From NCBI GenBank assembly GCA_965238215.1, contig OZ250180.1, forward strand, positions 1,612,001-1,676,000: a stretch of DNA of 64,000 nucleotides, given 5' to 3'. Source of the DNA: JAPULR01 sp965238215. Its GTDB lineage: Bacteria; Chloroflexota; Dehalococcoidia; Lucifugimonadales; GCA-2712585. Below the pieces are notes generated by a model, which was given only the letters and a program-made list of their open reading frames with translations, was not told where the DNA came from and did not search any database. Shown here piece by piece: positions 23,999 through 32,429 of the stretch. Both the position numbers and the translations under genes were made by a program. How positions within the stretch are numbered: position 1 is the stretch's first letter; the number at the start of each line of letters is the position of its first letter.

Positions 23999-26900
23999 CT
24001 AGGTCTGGGAAGAACGTCTAAAGAGTCCACCGAAGAACCCCGGAATGCTGACGTTGAACAGGTAGTAGACGATGGGCACCACGATGAGGGTTAAGCCTGT
24101 GGAGGTTATCAGTCCGCCTATGACCACCGTGGCCAACTCCGAACCTATAATACCGCTGGAGCTGCCGGCAAAGGCCGCGAGGGGAAGGAGGGCGAAGCTG
24201 GTGGTCATGGCCGTCATCAGAATAGGCCGCAGGCGCACCCGTCCGCCGTTTATCAGGGCCTCCATAACGGGCATTCCCCGGGCCCGCAGCTGCTCCACGA
24301 AGGCGATAAGCACAATGGCGTTGGTGACCACGATTCCAATGAGCAGCAGGATGCCCATCATTGCAGGCAGCCCCAGGCTGCGGCCGGTAACAGTGAGGGA
24401 CACCAGCACTCCGATAAGGGCCAGGGGTAGGCTGGTGATAATGACGATGGGGTTCTTGAGGGAGCCGAGGCTGGCCGCCATGACCAGGTACATGAGGATG
24501 ATTCCCACAGCCATGGAAATGAAGATAGCCTGAAACCCCTCTGCTATGTCGGCGAAGATCCCGCCGCTGAGCACATCCACTCCGGGGGGCAGGTCCAAGT
24601 CACCGATGATGGAGTCGATTTCCAAGCCCACCCTCTGGGTATCGTCGTCGGCAATCTCGCCAGTGATGCTGGCGGACCGGCGACCGTCGGTTCGGCTGAT
24701 GTTCACGGGACCCTGCCGGCGAGATATCTGGGCGAGCTCTCCCAAAGGAGCTGCGCCGGCGGAACCGGTAATGACTATCGACTTCATAGCCTCGATGCCG
24801 CTCAACGCCTGTCGGTCGCCCACCACAACCACATCCACGTCATCGCCATCAACGTTGATGGAGGTTGCAGAGCGGCCAACCAGGAGCTGGTTCAGCTGGG
24901 AGCTAACCTCCCGAGCGCTCAGGCCTATGGCCGAGGCGGAGTCGGGATCTACCCTAATGGCCACCTCATCCCTGGACTGAGCTACGTCGCTTTCCAGGTT
25001 TACCACTCCCTCCACGGTAGAGAGAGACGTCATCAGCTGCTGGGAAACGGCCTGAATGTCGTCATAGTTGGGCCCGGAGATAACAATCTCCACACCGCTG
25101 ACGGGAGGCCCGTCGGCCAACTCCTGAATGCGAACGGTACGGCCGGGCTTTGGCAGCTCGTCACGGAGGGTTTGCGCCAGATTATCCGGCGCGTTGTCGT
25201 TCAGGACCAGCAGCATGCTGGCCTGGTTGAATCCGCCTGGTGTGCCACCGGATGCCAGGTCCGTTGCCCCAATGGAGACGGTATAGATTTCCGACACGTC
25301 GTGCACCCGGTACTCTATCTCAATGACTTCCACCAGGGTCTGTTCCAGTGGAGCGCCCGGGGGCAGAGCAACTTCAATCCCCACGTACCGATTATCGCCA
25401 CTGGGGAAGAGATTGATGGGAATGAAACCCACCAGCGCAAGGCTGGCCAGCGTGATTGCAGCCGCTCCGGCAAGGGTACGCAGCCGGTGGGCCAGGGCCC
25501 AGTGCAAGATTGGCGTGTAGAGACGCTGCATCCATGTCTCATGGACGAAGGTAACTTCGTCCCCGCCAGCGCCCTCCGGCAGGTCGCCGGGGCGGAGGAG
25601 GTAGGCACCCAACACCGGCACCGCCGTGAGAGCCACGGCCAGGGAGGCCACCAAAGCAAAGCTGACCGTCATGGCGAAGGGAAGGAAGAAGGCCCCCACC
25701 AATCCTTCGATGAAGGCCAGAGGCAAGAATACTACGATGGTCGTAAGGGTGGATGCGAAGATTGCAGGCCCCACCTCCACCGTTGCGTCCATGGCCGCCC
25801 GCCAGCGTTCTTTGCCGGCCTGAATGTGCCGATAAACGTTCTCCAGAACCACGATGGCGTCGTCCACCACGCGGCCCACAGAGATGGCTAGGCCGCCCAG
25901 GGTCATGAAGTTCAAGGTCATGTCCTGCCATCCCATGAGCAATACGCCGGTTAGTATGCTCAAAGGAATAGCCAGGCCAATGACTACGGTCGGGCGCACA
26001 GTGGTCAGCAAGCCCTTCCAGGCGTTGGGTCTGAGGGTGAGCATGAAGAGAAAGACTACGGCCACCGCGAATAGGAAGCCGTAAATCGCCTCTTGCAGCA
26101 GGGTGTCTATCTGACCCTGAACCTGGGGGCCGTCGTCTTGGACTATGACAAACTCAACGCCGGGCGGAAGGTTGGTGATGGAGTCCAACACCGCGCGCAC
26201 AGCCTCGGTCACCTCGATGGTGTTGGCCTCAGCTTCTTTGAGGACAGACACTCCGATGGAGGGTTGGCCGTTGGTGCGGGAAATGCTACTGGGAGCGCCC
26301 TCCGTCAGCGAAACCTGGGCAACGTCTCCCAAACGAGTGCCAGGCCCCACGGCGAGGTTTTCAATATCCTCCACAGAGGTGAGAAGGTGTCCGGAACGGA
26401 CTGGCAGCGCCCTGCCCGCTTCGAACACCAAACCGGTGGGCAGGGAGAGGTTGTTGTCCTCCAGGGTCCGGGTTACCTGGGCCAGCGCGAGGCCCCTGGA
26501 TTCAAGGGCCGAGGGGTCCACCGAGACTAGGATTTGGCGCTGTATCTCTCCGGAGGCGCGCACCTGCAGTACGCCGTCTATCTCCTCCAGCCGGGGCAGA
26601 ATCTCAGATTCCACCAGCGGAGCAGCCACCTCCGGCCCCTGCTCGGAGAGGACGCTGAACTGTATGACGGGAATCTGGTCCGGGCTGAAGCGGCCCACCT
26701 CCGGTTCTTCAACGCCCCTGGGGAAGGATAAGGCGTTCAGGGCAACCTCTATGTTGCTCTCCGTATTGGCCATGTCCGTGCCGTACACGAAGGTCGCCAG
26801 CACAATGGAGTTCCCCTCAAAGCTGGTGGATTGAAGGGTCTCCAATCCTGGAGTGCCCAAGATGGCCGCTTCTATGGGGGCGGTAACATCCTGCACGACT

Positions 26901-27076
26901 CCTTCCGGGTCTGCCGAGGGGTAAGCGGTTGTAACAATCACCAGAGGAAAGTCTATCTCCGGGAAAAGTTCCACCCTGAGGGAGTTATAGGTGAAAACAC
27001 CGGCCACCAGAACGATGGCGACGGCCAACAGGGTGACAGACCTGCGTTTGATGGCAGCAGCAGTTATGAAGCCCAC
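23999..27076 (-). CDS. RND-superfamily efflux permease (HAE1/AcrB-like)
   Basis: A 1025-residue RND transporter with the usual pattern: TM1 near 13-30, a large periplasmic loop, TM2-6 at about 335-480, a second loop and TM8-12 near the C-terminus. It contains GRVVDDAIVVLENVYRH in TM4, the paired acidic residues needed for proton relay. Length is typical. RND pumps usually need a membrane fusion protein and, in Gram-negative cells, an outer-membrane channel; neither gene is adjacent. The GTG at 27076 is preceded by AGAGG. The orphan state may mean partners are elsewhere, or that the pump works alone as in monoderm cells. Confidence 0.85.
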   Translation of the reverse strand: MGFITAAAIKRRSVTLLAVAIVLVAGVFTYNSLRVELFPEIDFPLVIVTTAYPSADPEGVVQDVTAPIEAAILGTPGLETLQSTSFEGNSIVLATFVYGTDMANTESNIEVALNALSFPRGVEEPEVGRFSPDQIPVIQFSVLSEQGPEVAAPLVESEILPRLEEIDGVLQVRASGEIQRQILVSVDPSALESRGLALAQVTRTLEDNNLSLPTGLVFEAGRALPVRSGHLLTSVEDIENLAVGPGTRLGDVAQVSLTEGAPSSISRTNGQPSIGVSVLKEAEANTIEVTEAVRAVLDSITNLPPGVEFVIVQDDGPQVQGQIDTLLQEAIYGFLFAVAVVFLFMLTLRPNAWKGLLTTVRPTVVIGLAIPLSILTGVLLMGWQDMTLNFMTLGGLAISVGRVVDDAIVVLENVYRHIQAGKERWRAAMDATVEVGPAIFASTLTTIVVFLPLAFIEGLVGAFFLPFAMTVSFALVASLAVALTAVPVLGAYLLRPGDLPEGAGGDEVTFVHETWMQRLYTPILHWALAHRLRTLAGAAAITLASLALVGFIPINLFPSGDNRYVGIEVALPPGAPLEQTLVEVIEIEYRVHDVSEIYTVSIGATDLASGGTPGGFNQASMLLVLNDNAPDNLAQTLRDELPKPGRTVRIQELADGPPVSGVEIVISGPNYDDIQAVSQQLMTSLSTVEGVVNLESDVAQSRDEVAIRVDPDSASAIGLSAREVSSQLNQLLVGRSATSINVDGDDVDVVVVGDRQALSGIEAMKSIVITGSAGAAPLGELAQISRRQGPVNISRTDGRRSASITGEIADDDTQRVGLEIDSIIGDLDLPPGVDVLSGGIFADIAEGFQAIFISMAVGIILMYLVMAASLGSLKNPIVIITSLPLALIGVLVSLTVTGRSLGLPAMMGILLLIGIVVTNAIVLIAFVEQLRARGMPVMEALINGGRVRLRPILMTAMTTSFALLPLAAFAGSSSGIIGSELATVVIGGLITSTGLTLIVVPIVYYLFNVSIPGFFGGLFRRSSQT

Positions 27077-27410
27077 TATGGCATACCTCTATCTAGGGAA
27101 TTGTTTAGGGAAAAGAGCGTGTGTATCCGCAGACGCAGAAGGCGTCTGGTTCGGGTTTCGGCTGTACACAAAGATAACGGTGCTCTTTCGGGCACGTGGG
27201 TGTAGCAGTCGGTGTTCAGCAATGGCAGCCGGACAAAAGACCCGGCGTCCGAAACAGTGTCAAACGAAAGTTCACACTTCAATTATACAGGACGAATTGT
27301 AAATGTTTGTTAACACGCCCAAAGGGCCGACGTGGGGGACGGAAGCCTTTGCAAATGCCCCTACGGAAAAGGGTGCCCGAACTGAGGCGCCAGGTTTATC
27401 GCCACCTGGT
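27077..27410. other. Intergenic region between two minus-strand transporter genes
   Basis: A minus-strand TATAAT (about 27276-27281) could be the -10 of the RND gene, but there is no clear -35. Around 27315-27365 lies a degenerate copy of the GCCCCTAC family (TTTGCAAATGCCCCTACGG). No gene can be supported here. Confidence 0.3.
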
Positions 27411-29042
27411 CTAATCTGCCAGTATCTTCTCGGCTACCGCCCTGGCCTCTTCCAAGTTGTCCACATACCTGTCTTCGGGGACCCGCTTCAGCACGTTCAA
27501 CGCATTGAGGGTGACCGCGGGATTTCCTTCCAAGCCCATAATTATTACCGCCGTGTCTTCCTCTATAGCAGTGTCTATCAGCTGTTCCACCACAAGCGCG
27601 GCGCTGTCGTCCACGTAGACGGTGTCCGTAAAGTCTAAGATCACAACCTCGTGTTGCTCGATGTCCAGGCTGATGACGTCTATTAGCTTGTTGGATGACG
27701 CTACGGAGAAGCTGCCTCTCAGGGCTACCAGACCGGTCCGAGCGGAGAACATCCCTTGGTCGTCCATTTCATCGTCGTCCCTGTCGAAAAAGGCAGTATC
27801 CAAGAGAGGCACCGAAACCACCCTATCCATCTCCAGACGCTCGAACTGGCGGGCTTTGGCCATGCCGGCGGCAATCAACCCGATGATGACGGCGGTGATG
27901 AGGTCCAGAAACACGGTTAGGCCCATGGTGATGACCATGACCATCAGGTGCTCCGGCTGCACCCGGTGAATGCGGGTAATGAAGCGCCAGTCAATTATGT
28001 CCCAACCCACCTTTATCAGTATGCCGGCAAGAACGGCGTGGGGAATCTTCTCCACAAACGGGCCCAGCCCCAGCACCAGGGCCAGGAGGATAGCGGCGCG
28101 GACGACGCCGGAAATCTGGGTCCGGCCGCCGGCGCGAATGTTGACCACGGTGCCCAGGGTGGCGCCGGCGCCGGGGAGTGCTCCGATGAACCCGGCCGCC
28201 ATGTTGCCGATGCCCTGACCCATCAACTCCCGGTTGGCGTTATGACGGGTGCGGGTCATGGAATCCGCAACCAGGGAGGTGAGCAGGCTGTCTATGGACC
28301 CCAATAGAGCGATGGTTACCGCCGGCTGGAGGGCCTTGACCAGCATGTCCGTCCCGAAGTTGGGTACCTTGATGTCTGGGAAACCCGTCGGCACGTCGCC
28401 GATTATGGGTGTGTTGGTCAACCAGAGAACGCCCATGAGGGTGCCAACGATGAGAGCAGCCAGGGTGGGCGGCAGCACTTTCCGCATCTTGGCCGGCCAG
28501 AAGATTCCCACCGCCAGGGTCACGGCGGCTATGGCCACGGCGCCCATGTTGACGACCTGGAAGGCATCCGGCAAAGCCTTCAGGGTGTTGAGCGGCCCGC
28601 CCGACACCACCGATAAGCCTATGAAGGGCATGATGTGCACTAGAATTACTATGACGCCGATGCCCGACATGAAGCCGGATATGACGGAGTAGGGCGTGTA
28701 TGACACGTACCGGCCGATTCTCATTGCGCCCAGCAGCACCTGAATGAGACCGGCCATGACTACTATTGTGAAGGCGTCGGCGAAGCCTTCGGCTTGGCTG
28801 GTGACTATCACCGCCATGGCAACGGCCATGGGAGCGGTGGGACCGGAGATCTGAGACTTGGTGCCACCGAAGACCGCGGCGAAGAAGCCTACCGCGACGG
28901 CCCCGTAGAGCCCGGCCAGGGGGCCAAGACCGGAGGCTATCCCGAAGGCCAGCGCAACGGGCAGACCCACAACGGCGGCGGTCACGCCTCCGAACAGGTC
29001 TCCTCGTAGAGACTCCAAGCTATAGTTGAAATTCAGCTTCAT
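27411..29042 (-). CDS. SulP-family anion transporter with C-terminal STAS domain
   Basis: A 543-residue protein: the first 400 residues are membrane-embedded with the SulP features LRGDLFGGVTAAVVGLPVA at the start and TKSQISGPTAPMAV near residue 65; residues about 425-540 form a cytoplasmic STAS domain (HEVVILDFTDTVYVDDSAAL). SulP proteins carry sulfate, bicarbonate or other anions; specificity cannot be told from sequence. The ATG at 29042 gives the expected N-terminus. It stands alone on the minus strand, and no carbonic anhydrase or sulfate-assimilation gene is nearby. Confidence 0.85.
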   Translation of the reverse strand: MKLNFNYSLESLRGDLFGGVTAAVVGLPVALAFGIASGLGPLAGLYGAVAVGFFAAVFGGTKSQISGPTAPMAVAMAVIVTSQAEGFADAFTIVVMAGLIQVLLGAMRIGRYVSYTPYSVISGFMSGIGVIVILVHIMPFIGLSVVSGGPLNTLKALPDAFQVVNMGAVAIAAVTLAVGIFWPAKMRKVLPPTLAALIVGTLMGVLWLTNTPIIGDVPTGFPDIKVPNFGTDMLVKALQPAVTIALLGSIDSLLTSLVADSMTRTRHNANRELMGQGIGNMAAGFIGALPGAGATLGTVVNIRAGGRTQISGVVRAAILLALVLGLGPFVEKIPHAVLAGILIKVGWDIIDWRFITRIHRVQPEHLMVMVITMGLTVFLDLITAVIIGLIAAGMAKARQFERLEMDRVVSVPLLDTAFFDRDDDEMDDQGMFSARTGLVALRGSFSVASSNKLIDVISLDIEQHEVVILDFTDTVYVDDSAALVVEQLIDTAIEEDTAVIIMGLEGNPAVTLNALNVLKRVPEDRYVDNLEEARAVAEKILAD

Positions 29043-29203
29043 GTTGCCCGCACTTTACCGAAATTGCGACCAGGTGTCTATATACGAAAAGGGAAAGAGC
29101 CGGTGTACAAAACGATGAGAAAACAGGCCTTAAGTGAACTTTGAGGATCGAGATTCGTCCCTGCCATAGATATGCTAGGGACAATGCGGCCAGGCTACCG
29201 CAG

Positions 29204-29575
29204 TTAGAGGTGCTGGTCTACCAGTATGGCGTTGCCGTCGGGGTCTACCACTACAAAGCTGGCGGGTCCGGAGCCTGCTTCGTCCGCCTCTGCCGTCATC
29301 TCCAGCCCCTGGGCCTTCAATCGACGCTGCAACTCCCGAACGTCGGTGAAGTCGTCGACGGGGCGGGCCTGGCCGTCCCAGCCGGGGTTGAAGGTAAGGA
29401 TGTTCCCTTCAAACATGCCATGAAAGAGGCCAATGGTGACGTTGCCATTCCTGAGGATCTGCCAATTTTCGTCCGGGTCTCCCCCCACCGGCTGGAATCC
29501 CAACTTTTCGTAGAACTCCCTGGAAGCTGCCAGGTCCTTCACCGACAGGCTGACCGAAAAGGCTCCAAGTTCCAT
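29204..29575 (-). CDS. VOC/glyoxalase-fold protein
   Basis: A 123-residue single VOC-fold protein beginning MELGAFSVSLSVKDLAASRE, the usual first beta-alpha unit (xxLSVxDxxxSxxFYxxLGF). Four metal-ligand positions of glyoxalase I would be near residues 9, 50-52, 70 and 110, but not all are His/Glu here, so enzyme activity is uncertain. AAAGGAG lies seven bases before the ATG. A second VOC protein (PhnB-like) lies 39 bases upstream on the same strand, so the two are probably co-transcribed. Confidence 0.75.
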   Translation of the reverse strand: MELGAFSVSLSVKDLAASREFYEKLGFQPVGGDPDENWQILRNGNVTIGLFHGMFEGNILTFNPGWDGQARPVDDFTDVRELQRRLKAQGLEMTAEADEAGSGPASFVVVDPDGNAILVDQHL

Positions 29576-29614
29576 ATTTTTCTCCTTTAATTCTTGAAGC
29601 GCGAGGGGTACTCT

Positions 29615-30073
29615 TCAGCCCGCTGCCGCCTCTCGCAGCTGCTCTATTTCTATCTTGGTCATGGTAAGCAGCCGCTGCATAACCCGCTCCGGGGCAGCGC
29701 TCATTATTTCCCCCAGCGCTGAGGGCACCACCTGCCAGGACAGGCCGAACTTGTCGTTCAACCAGCCGGCCCACGCTTCCATTCCACCCTCCGACAGCTT
29801 CTCCCAGAAGTAGTCGATCTCTTCCTGAGAGTCACAGGTTACGACGAAGGAGATGGCGGGAGTGAAGCTGAACATGGGGCCACCGTCAATGCCGGAGAAT
29901 TTTTGCCCCTCCAGCTCGAATTCCACCAGGGCGCCGTCCTTTGCGGGACCTGCAGCCACTTTGGAGACGCTGAGGATTCTGGAGTTCTTGAATATGGAGA
30001 CATAGAAATTGGCTGCTTCCTCCGCCCGACTTTCGAACCAGAGGAAGGGGCTGATCTTGGATATGGCCGGCAT
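29615..30073 (-). CDS. PhnB-like VOC-fold protein
   Basis: A 152-residue protein of the PhnB / 3-demethylubiquinone methyltransferase-like VOC group: ISPFLWFESRAEEAANFYVS at the start, then ILSVSKV, and a C-terminal WQVVPSALGEIM. Members are small cytosolic proteins of mostly unknown function; the old methyltransferase name is not supported by biochemistry. Start at ATG 30073 fits the family. It is followed by the other VOC gene on the same strand and is divergent from the GNAT gene. Confidence 0.8.
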   Translation of the reverse strand: MPAISKISPFLWFESRAEEAANFYVSIFKNSRILSVSKVAAGPAKDGALVEFELEGQKFSGIDGGPMFSFTPAISFVVTCDSQEEIDYFWEKLSEGGMEAWAGWLNDKFGLSWQVVPSALGEIMSAAPERVMQRLLTMTKIEIEQLREAAAG

Positions 30074-30228
30074 TGCTGGAAGACCTCCGTTGCTAAAGCT
30101 AAAAGTTCTGACGGATATGATACACGAACGGGACGGTCAAAAGCCCCGCTGATTGCACGACACCCTTGGCAGACTATTCCTCGGTGGTGAAGTATCGCGG
30201 TTGAGGGAGGGGAAAGCCGTTACAACCA

Positions 30229-30256
30229 TTGACAACGGATTCTCCTCCTCTATAAC
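30229..30256 (+). promoter_or_regulatory. Strong promoter of the GNAT gene; probably leaderless mRNA
   Basis: A perfect -35 TTGACA (30229-30234), a 16-base spacer and -10 TATAAC (30251-30256). The ATG at 30266 is only nine bases past the -10, so transcription should begin within about three bases of the start codon. No ribosome binding site fits in that space. Confidence 0.6.
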
Positions 30257-30265
30257 TTTCATCAC

Positions 30266-30805
30266 ATGCGAATCGAACTGGGCAACGGATATGAACTTCA
30301 AGACTGGGAGACGGCATGGTTTAACGGCGACCAGGAGCGTTTCATTCCTCTAGCGGACGACCACGAAGTATGGGTGAATCTCAGCGATTCTTTCCCTCAC
30401 CCGTACACCAGGGCCAACGCTGAAGCTTGGGTGTCACTCCATGCCGGCATAGTTCCGGTTGTGGACTTTGCCGTCTGCGACGCATCCGGGCCTATCGGAG
30501 GCATCGGCTTCCAAACACGGACGGATGACTTTCGGCACTCGGCGGCACTCGGCTACTGGCTAGGCAAGCCGTTCTGGGGGCGCGGCATCATGACGACCGC
30601 TGTGAAGGTGATGACAGCCTACGGATTTGAGACGCTTGGCCTCATTCGCATAGACGCTCGGGTTCACAAGGGAAACGACGCCTCAGCCCGCGTGCTGGAA
30701 AAGGCCGGCTACACGCTCGAAGGACTGCTCCGCAAAGCCATATTGAAGCAGGGCGTACCAATCGACCACTACGTCTACGCCATTTTGCGGGAGGAGTGGG
30801 GTTAG
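30266..30805 (+). CDS. GNAT-family N-acetyltransferase (RimJ/RimL type)
   Basis: A 179-residue acetyltransferase. The acetyl-CoA loop is in YWLGKPFWGRGIMTTAV near residues 96-112 and the C-terminal part (ARVHKGNDASARVLEKAGY, then LEGLLRKAIL) is diagnostic for the RimJ/RimL group, which acetylates protein N-termini or small amines. ATG 30266 follows the -10 by nine bases, implying a leaderless transcript. The last 43 bases of the gene are repeated, with a few changes, at 34023-34065, marking a duplicated gene end 3.2 kb away. Confidence 0.85.
   Translation: MRIELGNGYELQDWETAWFNGDQERFIPLADDHEVWVNLSDSFPHPYTRANAEAWVSLHAGIVPVVDFAVCDASGPIGGIGFQTRTDDFRHSAALGYWLGKPFWGRGIMTTAVKVMTAYGFETLGLIRIDARVHKGNDASARVLEKAGYTLEGLLRKAILKQGVPIDHYVYAILREEWG
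30763..30805 (+). repeat. Left copy of a 43-base direct repeat (GNAT gene 3' end)
   Basis: The end of the GNAT gene, including a 22-base exact core containing CTACGCCATTTTGCGGGAGG, is found again at 34023-34065. The two copies flank the pentapeptide-FRG gene and the RCC1-repeat gene. Confidence 0.7.
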
Positions 30806-30962
30806 GGGCGCGGGAATAAGGTCGAGCTGATCTGTCCGACCCTATTCCGAGGTTTTTCACGCTGGAGTCTATACTGTATCCGTAACATCCATATCGAATT
30901 ACCCGAGTCCGCTCAGCCCTAATGGCTTCGGGCAATAACACTTACAACTGAGCAGGTGTCTG

Positions 30963-32429
30963 ATGGCGGATCCTCAACATGTAGCTTGGCTAAAGGAAGG
31001 TGCGAGGTCGTGGAACACAAGGCGTCAAAGCCAACGATTTGTTCCAGACCTCAGCTCTGAAGACATATCGAGGGCATTGGGTGGCCACGAACGCGAAGAC
31101 ATCCGCCAAATAAGTGTCCGGTTACGGGAAGTCAATCTTTCTGGAGCAAATCTCAGCAACAGCACTCTACGGGACACGGACCTCACCGATGCCAAGTTTT
31201 ACATGTCGAACCTTAACAATGCCAAGCTAACAGGGTCGGATTTCACCCGTGCTCAGTTTGTCGGTGGTTCGTCAAGAAGTGTTCGCTTCCACTCCGCCAA
31301 GTTCAACAAGACATTATTCCTTGAACATGACCTGACCGCAGCCCAGTTCAATAGTGCCGAGCTTCATGAGACAAGATTCTTACAATGCACCCTTAATCAG
31401 GCCCATCTCTATAATGAGACACTAGCTGGTGCCGACTTCATTCTGTCTCGCCCGTGGACTGCTCTATTGTATTGGCCTTCCACAAATACAAATGTAAGTT
31501 CTGGACTATTCTATCAAGAGGAAATTGGCAGCATCAACGATTTGCTGGACAGATGTCGCGAATTCAGGGAGGCTCACGGGGACAATGTGGTCCTGTATTT
31601 CCGGGGCGAAAGCCGCCTATTTCCAAAATTGCGGCCCTCGGTGATGAGAAATCCCGAAGAGGGCGAAGCGTCTCTGCATTCCATTGAAGGAGAAATGCTC
31701 AACGATCTAATGATGCGGCAGCCAGAAGCCTTCAACGGACTGGGTTCCGCCTTGGCGGAGTGGGTTCTGGCTCAGCATCACGGACTGAGGACTCGCCTGC
31801 TCGACATCACTCGGAATCCACTCGTCGCTCTCTACAACGCCTGCGGCAGTAATTGCGACGAAGATGGACGCCTACATGTGTTCGGGGTGCCCCGATCATT
31901 GATCAAGCCGTTCAACAGCGACATGGTGAGCGTCATATTAAGCTTCGCCAAGCTCCCGAGAGGGGAGCAGAATATCCTTTTGGGCAAGACTAAGATCGAT
32001 GCCCCAGAGGATGTCTTCCCGACCAGAATGGCAGACTATTTGATTGGGACAGACCCATTCGCCAAAGCGAAAGCACATCTCTACACGGTCATTAGGCAGG
32101 AGAGACCGTATTTTGAGGAGCGGATTGACATCCGAGACCTCTTTCGCGTTCTCGTAGTAGAACCCCAGCGTAGCTTTGAACGTCTGCGTGCACAGTCTGG
32201 CGCATTTCTTCTTTCAGCATTTCATGAACGGTATGAGCGGGATGAGGTTCTTCGATGGAACCAGCACATTCCTATTTACTCTCATTCTCGCCTAACTTTG
32301 CCCAAGTGTCAGAAGGAGTCGATGCTTCGTGACCTTCGTCTCTTAAACGTGACGAGAGAGACCCTATTCCCTAGCGTTGGCGAATCTGCACGGGCCGTAA
32401 CAGAGCAGTATCTCCATCGAGTAGATTAG
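30963..32429 (+). CDS. Pentapeptide-repeat and FRG-domain protein, possible defence effector
   Basis: A 488-residue protein. After a leader typical of pentapeptide proteins (VAWLKEGARSWNTRR), residues about 52-160 form a pentapeptide-repeat beta helix (A-N-L-S-N, D-L-T-D-A and similar). From about 190 to 300 comes an FRG domain: LYFRGESRLFPKLRPSV carrying the Phe-Arg-Gly motif, then AQHHGLRTRLLDITRNPLVA. FRG domains are of unknown biochemical activity and occur often in prophages and defence-type islands. The remaining 190 residues are not recognised. ATG 30963 has no strong ribosome site. It is AT-richer than the housekeeping genes and lies in a block flanked by copies of the GNAT gene end, so it is probably acquired. 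Confidence 0.75.
   Translation: MADPQHVAWLKEGARSWNTRRQSQRFVPDLSSEDISRALGGHEREDIRQISVRLREVNLSGANLSNSTLRDTDLTDAKFYMSNLNNAKLTGSDFTRAQFVGGSSRSVRFHSAKFNKTLFLEHDLTAAQFNSAELHETRFLQCTLNQAHLYNETLAGADFILSRPWTALLYWPSTNTNVSSGLFYQEEIGSINDLLDRCREFREAHGDNVVLYFRGESRLFPKLRPSVMRNPEEGEASLHSIEGEMLNDLMMRQPEAFNGLGSALAEWVLAQHHGLRTRLLDITRNPLVALYNACGSNCDEDGRLHVFGVPRSLIKPFNSDMVSVILSFAKLPRGEQNILLGKTKIDAPEDVFPTRMADYLIGTDPFAKAKAHLYTVIRQERPYFEERIDIRDLFRVLVVEPQRSFERLRAQSGAFLLSAFHERYERDEVLRWNQHIPIYSHSRLTLPKCQKESMLRDLRLLNVTRETLFPSVGESARAVTEQYLHRVD

Noticed and set aside
25172..26834. Plus-strand frames across the RND gene
   Set aside because: Antisense shadows; the RND frame is complete and well conserved in motif.
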